NCBI RefSeq assembly: GCF_030272615.1
Contig: NC_081410.1
Coordinates: 138,920,849 to 138,984,848 of the forward strand
From: Cryptomeria japonica
Taxonomy: Eukaryota > Streptophyta > Pinopsida > Cupressales > Cupressaceae
Direction: 5' to 3'
DNA length: 64,000 bases
Within the stretch, counting starts at the first letter, position 1, and the number at the start of each line of letters is the position of its first letter. The notes beneath the pieces are model-generated. The model did no database searches. It saw only the letters and a program-made list of their open reading frames with translations, and was not told the DNA's origin. Positions 59,302-64,000 of the stretch are shown in pieces. The translations under genes and the position numbers were made by a program.

Positions 59302-60840
59302 TGTTGGCATTATGTGAACCGGTATGAAGACATAATGACATTGTATGTTGTCATTGATGTCAATATGCTGAAAAGGTGAGAACCGGCAAATGAGAGAACT
59401 AGCATAACATTGTGAACCAACATTTGTGCTAAAGTGAAGCGGTGTGCTTGTTCAAGGTGAACTAGCATATGGTTATGGGAACTGGCATATGGAAGCATTG
59501 TACGACTACTGGTTGGTAGTCTCAACTTTAGGGTTTCTAGTTGAAGTGCTTCAAGCCTGTGTGGCTCAACTAGTGATATTGTGTGATGAGTTAGCATTGT
59601 CATTGTAACAAAGAATAGATCATGTTGCCACATTAACATTGTGCGCGTGAAGGATCTTGCATGAAGGAGATTGTTCCTATCTACATCGGGAATGTGTGAA
59701 GTCTGTAAAAATGGTGATAACGTGTGATGGGTTATTAGCCGCCATGAAATCAGTGAAAATGGATGATGGAGAATGTCTTGAGATTGGATCGAGACTGTTG
59801 CAATTAATGGAGTGTTCTCAATGGTCAGGATTGAACCGTTTGAATTCCTTAACCTAATAGGTTTTAGGGTTTAGGGTTTATGCTACCGACCTATCTATTT
59901 TCCTATAAGATCGATGTTGTGTCTCTTTTTGAGTTTGTTGGCAAAAGTTGTGTGTGTGTATCCAAGAGAAGAGATACATGATTCTTGCCAGACCAAAAGG
60001 AGAGAAGTGATACCTATAGAGTGTAAGTGCAGAAGGTGAAGAGGAGCTTAAGTGGATCTACAATGGCATTGAGTGCTGTTACCAGATCATTGTAATACCT
60101 ATTGATCTCTAACCACCTCAACAGTTGGAAAATCCCTTAATAGGGTAGCCTTAACTGGCTTGCTGTAAATCCTTTAACAGGGTAATTTAAAGCTATTGAG
60201 TTTGAAATCCTTTAGCTATTGAGTTCTTGAAATCCTCTAACAAGGTAACCTTTAACAGGGTTTAACCCTTATCCAGGTATTGTAGCCATCCCTAAAATGG
60301 GTTATCTCTAACAGGATCAGTTCCTAGCAAAACCTATTGTAATGTCTCTAACCGGATAAGGCTCCTAATAGAGCGGACTTCTAAAGAGTTCAAAAATAGC
60401 TTGTGGGTATTCATCCTCACCGTGGTTTTTCCCAGTTGGGTTTCCATGTGAAAAATATGTGTGTCATGTGTGATTCTTTTATCTTGTGATGCTTTGCTAT
60501 TATCTATCAAGCATATGATGGTTCTATGTTTTAAACCTGTCAATAAAACATGTTGAATTAGCTGTTATTATGATCTGATGATAGATTACCTATTTATGCA
60601 TAAGGAAGAAATGGTAGGATAGTATTGAGTTGAGTGAAAAGCTAAGTGAGTAACCGGTTAATGCTTGTCTCAGTCATTCTTAGTTTTACCGGTTGCACTC
60701 TGTTTCAAACCGGTGTCACTGTTTGCCAGTCATTTGAAGTGTCTATTGTCAGACCGATTTAGGACTGTATTTTTGTCTGTACTGATTCACCCCCTCTCTT
60801 AGTACCGGGTTAGTACTATTAGTTCATCATTGAGTTATCA
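59302..60840 (+). mobile_element. solo LTR of the Y family inside W
   Basis: 1539 bp, TGTTGGCATTATG...TGAGTTATCA, perfect ACCTT duplications (59297-59301 and 60841-60845). It is inverted relative to the Y LTRs at 32028 and 37978, and carries the telomere-type block at 59860-59880. Confidence 0.9.
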
Positions 60841-60845
60841 ACCTT

Positions 60846-62080
60846 TTCCTTTGATCAAACAAGCTTTATCATCTCCAAATCTTACTAGACCTCCATTATA
60901 TTCTTGAAAGTTCAAGAATTCACCTTTATCACCAGTCATGTGATGTGAGCATCCTGAATCAATGATCCATTCATCCTTAACTTCAAATTTAGTTGTGAGG
61001 GCCTGCTATACCGGTTGAACAGTAGGTGTTGGTTGATCTTCCGTTATAGCAACAAATACCCATCCATTGTCTGCTGGATCCTCATCAGAATCATTAGTGA
61101 CTCCTTCATGAACATGATAACAAGATTTATCTTTATTGTTCTTATATCTGTATCTCTGATATTCAGGGTTAGGCTTGTATGTTCTTCTAGCTTCTTCTCT
61201 TAGTCTAGCATGTCTATCAAGGCATCTTGAAGCCATATGACCAATCTTATTATAGTTAAAACATTTAAAGGGTGCTTTACCTTCATACTTACTTCCAACT
61301 GGACCTTTAGGCATTTTCCTTGCAAATAGTGCTTCAAGTTCTTCAAGTTCTTTATTTTCTCTCCTTTCTTCAAGTTCTCTTGCATAAAAGGATTTCCAAT
61401 CAGATTTGTCAAATGATGGTACATGTGGTGTTGATGCTTTAAAAGCTAAATCTATCTTTATAGTAGCAACATGACCAAATTCCTCAATTTCAAAAGTTAA
61501 AAGTTTTCCAATCAATGCATCTCTAGTTACTGATGTATTAGGCATTGTTCTTAACTCATTGATATCAGTAACTTTCATTTTGTATGCCAGTGGAAATCCT
61601 CTTAAAACTTTTGAACCAATTTCATCTTCACTTAAGGTTCCTCCACAACATTTAATACCCAACAATTTCATTAACTCTTTCCATAAAAGCATAAATCCTT
61701 TCATCTTCTTCCATTTTCAGATTTTCATACCTGACCCAGAAGCTTTCAAGTTTTGCAATTTTGAATGTGGAATCTCCTTCATTCAATGTTTCCAAATGAT
61801 CCCAAATAGCTTTAGTAGTAGACCTATCTGATAATCCCATGATTTTCTGATATGATAATGCGCTCAAAAGTGCTTCCCTTGTTTTGCAATCATTTTCTTC
61901 ATCTTTTCCTAAGGTAGGTGGATTAGGCTGACCGGGAGTAGGAGCAGTATAGCCATTATTTGTAACTTCCCAGATGTCCTTTCCAATGCAATTCAGATGT
62001 GTCTCCATTCTAATCTTCCATATGCCATAGTTGGTTCCATCAAGTTTAGGACTGTCCTTCCTGAAATAGTCAGTAGACAC
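60846..62080 (-). pseudogene. W gag and protease
   Basis: Gag starts at 62080 (MSTDYFRKDSPKLDGTNYGI), 43 bases after the primer-binding site, with a UBN2-type core to 61652. A second frame (61006-61704) holds the Gag C-terminus and knuckle CFNYNKIGHMASRC (second Cys is Tyr). Protease motif [15 protein letters not shown] lies near 60935-60980 with intact DSG. One frameshift sits in the 61652-61704 overlap. Confidence 0.87.
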
Positions 62081-62122
62081 TAGATCTCCTCAAGCTGTTA
62101 ATCTTCTGCAAAAGAGGACTAG

Positions 62123-62134
62123 GCTCTGATACCA
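62123..62134 (-). promoter_or_regulatory. primer-binding site of W
   Basis: Exact TGGTATCAGAGC on minus, two bases inside the 5' LTR. Confidence 0.9.
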
Positions 62135-62136
62135 AT

Positions 62137-63175
62137 TGTTAGGTCCCAAAGACAACTGAGGGGGGGGGGGGGTGAATCAATTGTCAAATAAATTCAAACC
62201 AAAAACAACATAACCAACCTTAATGCTTAATACTGGTAAACCAAACTTTATGCCGGTAAACAGTTTATTAGTTAATTGGAGTACCAGTAAAGATTAATGC
62301 ATGAAACAGAAAGACAATAACATCCACAACACATAACACCAATGTTTGTATGTAGAAACCCTGTAAGGGGAAAAACCATGGTGGGAAACCTTACCCACAA
62401 TTAGATGATACTACTGTAGATAGTATGTGTATACAAATGGGGTCTGCACATCCAGAAAGGCCAAGCGCCTAGAGCTCACTACTCAATCACAAATAGGAGT
62501 CACATTGACTACAATTGGATGATTAAATCCAATAATGATGTACTACTCAAAATAGCATCTTCATATGTTGGATTCAGTACCGGTGTAGTTCTGATATGTT
62601 TTCACAAAAACCTTGCTTCATCTTCAAATGATGTTTGCATGTATAGCTCGGCTTATTCTCGCATATACCTTCTTACAATTCCTTTTCCTAATCACATATC
62701 GATCTTACAAATAAGATCTTACATATATAACATAACCTAAGACCAATTTTAGTAGGTTGTCTCTAAAATATATTAGAATAAAACAATTACAAGTAAATTA
62801 ATAACCGATGCAATATCTGATTCAACATGTCAGCTTAATGCATTTACAATAACAACAAAATCATCTCCAAAGTGTGCTGTGCTGATTTGGAATAGATAAG
62901 CCTGCCGGTGCATAACCTGGACCTATTTGTTGGTAACAATAAATATGCAAACATGAACATACCAATGAACAAATCTCCAAGACAAAGTGTTTTTCATGTT
63001 ATTCCAAGTGCCGGTGAACAATATATCCTGTCAATGTGTTAGATAACGGTGACTATACATAAGTCACTTGCTTGCCGGTGAACATTACCAATTCTCCAAA
63101 GTGCCAAAGTTGATAAGTGTTAATAGGTGTTGACATAAATGACAAAACCATATCAATATAACCAAAATACCAAAA
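62137..63175 (-). repeat. 5' LTR of W
   Basis: 1039 bp, partner of 48999-50063. An unbroken G12-13 run near 62160-62173 occupies the shared box. Confidence 0.9.
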
Positions 63176-63180
63176 ATTTC

Positions 63181-64000
63181 AAGTTGGAGTCATTGCTAGT
63201 GATGCAGAGTGCACACAACAAGAAGTGTCAAATAGGCTCACAGTCTTTCAGACTAAAAAGGTGACTATTCTAGCCTATTCTACCTTACCCACACTTGGTA
63301 AGGAAGTGTAAGACCACCCTCACACAATCCTTAAGACCTATCCAAGGCCAAACCCAATCCCTTATGGGTTATTCAACTTAGACACAAAAGTAGCTCCAGG
63401 GACTCAATCCCTTAATGAGGCTCAAACAAGGAAAATGTCTCAAATCTATTGTCTGATGCCAAACAGTAGTAGGGACACCTTCTATGACCCTAAACAACCC
63501 AAAATCCAACCACTAAGTGGCTGCCCCAAACCTTACTACGCCAACTTTACCTTTTGGGCTTACTCGGCTACTAGGTCTGTCAGCAAGGAACTGATCAATA
63601 CAAGACAAACTTTACAAAGGACATGGTACTATTTTTATTGATTTGGAACCTCCAACATATGGTTAAACATTCCCCAAGAGGACAAAGCCTCACCTTACTC
63701 CTGCACTATCAAACTCTCACTTGGTTCACAGGCCTAATTGGCCAATTCAGGCTTGGAACACCAGCAAGCACTTGATGATGGGTTCATAAGGCTTGGACAG
63801 AGTCTTGGGAAGTTTTTCAACTTTTTTGCTTGCCTTTCAACAACTTTCACTAGCCCCTTGGTCCTTCTAGTGATCGACACACTTCAAACATCAAAGTGCA
63901 GGCTAAATACATGAGGATATTTAGCCTTTGGCTTGCACAAACACCAAGCAATCTTCTTCACTAGGTCCCAAGCATTTAGGATGTTATATTACACCATCAG
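63181..64000. other. unassigned flank beyond W
   Basis: No open frame of note beyond a 68-codon chance frame at 63435-63641 and no recognised repeat end. Before W inserted it was continuous with 48911-48998. It is relatively C-rich and repetitive in feel but cannot be classified from this window. Confidence 0.4.

Larger units (their letters stand above)
48999..63175 (-). mobile_element. copia element W with two internal insertions
   Basis: LTRs at 48999-50063 and 62137-63175 and a perfect ATTTC duplication (48994-48998 and 63176-63180). On the minus strand: primer-binding site, gag, protease, integrase, RT, RNase H. It is split by element S (50381-56332) in the spacer before the 3' LTR and by a Y-family solo LTR (59302-60840) near the protease/integrase border. 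The LTR ends are TG...AA in both copies rather than TG...CA, while the sister solo LTR at 39054 keeps CA. Confidence 0.9.

Noticed and set aside
62160-62173. Long G runs as sequencing or assembly artefacts
   Set aside because: They recur at the same place in all copies of five families, so the tract is real. Only the exact run length is doubtful.
63435-63641. 68-codon frame near the right edge
   Set aside because: No motif and no supporting context. Likely chance.
1-64000. CRISPR arrays, bacterial operons, tRNA or rRNA genes
   Set aside because: No regularly spaced repeats and no tRNA or rRNA signatures. All repeats are LTR-related or low complexity.

Overview
The window is nuclear DNA from a large, repeat-packed plant genome. 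Every reading frame I can assign belongs to an LTR retrotransposon. All visible primer-binding sites match plant initiator-tRNA-Met (TGGTATCAGAGC or near variants). Both plant superfamilies, Ty3/gypsy and Ty1/copia, are present. No intact host gene, tRNA, rRNA or CRISPR array was found. The AT-rich background, deep nesting and long copia LTRs would suit a gymnosperm, but that is inference. Nearly every element is decayed by in-frame stops and frameshifts, and many stops sit where a conserved Gln or Trp is expected.

Layout. 1-5379: AT-rich, essentially gene-free, with a weak LINE-like tail. 5809-13548: a complete Ty3/gypsy chromodomain element with 1.5-kb LTRs, inserted in an older gypsy protease relic (5380-5808 and 13553-13940). 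14396-14783: a decayed open frame of unknown function on the + strand.

15163-47230: a copia element 'O' (+ strand) split by a nest. Element V (17322-24528, - strand, target duplication CTAAC) interrupts its gag, and V itself carries a solo LTR (22148-22566, GATCC). Next come element X (24861-41408, - strand), element Y inside an X LTR (32028-40614, CAAGC), and a solo LTR inside a Y LTR (39054-40116, TCTCC). O's own gag tail, pol and 3' LTR resume at 41409.

47993-48910: a solo LTR of the V family. 48999-63175: copia element W (- strand, ATTTC), containing a TNT1-94-like copia element S (50381-56332, + strand) and a solo LTR of the Y family (59302-60840, ACCTT). 63181-64000: unassigned.

Points that stand out. 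V is an LTR element with a coiled-coil/multi-zinc-knuckle Gag and a 3.3-kb second reading frame of unknown function where pol should be; a possible relative of that frame lies at 14396-14783. In O, X, Y and V an inverted repeat spans the internal/LTR boundary, and in O, X and Y the polypurine tract falls in the predicted loop. Five different copia families share a C-rich box and a second box near the LTR end. X has an LTR-internal-LTR-partial internal structure flanked by a duplicated O segment.
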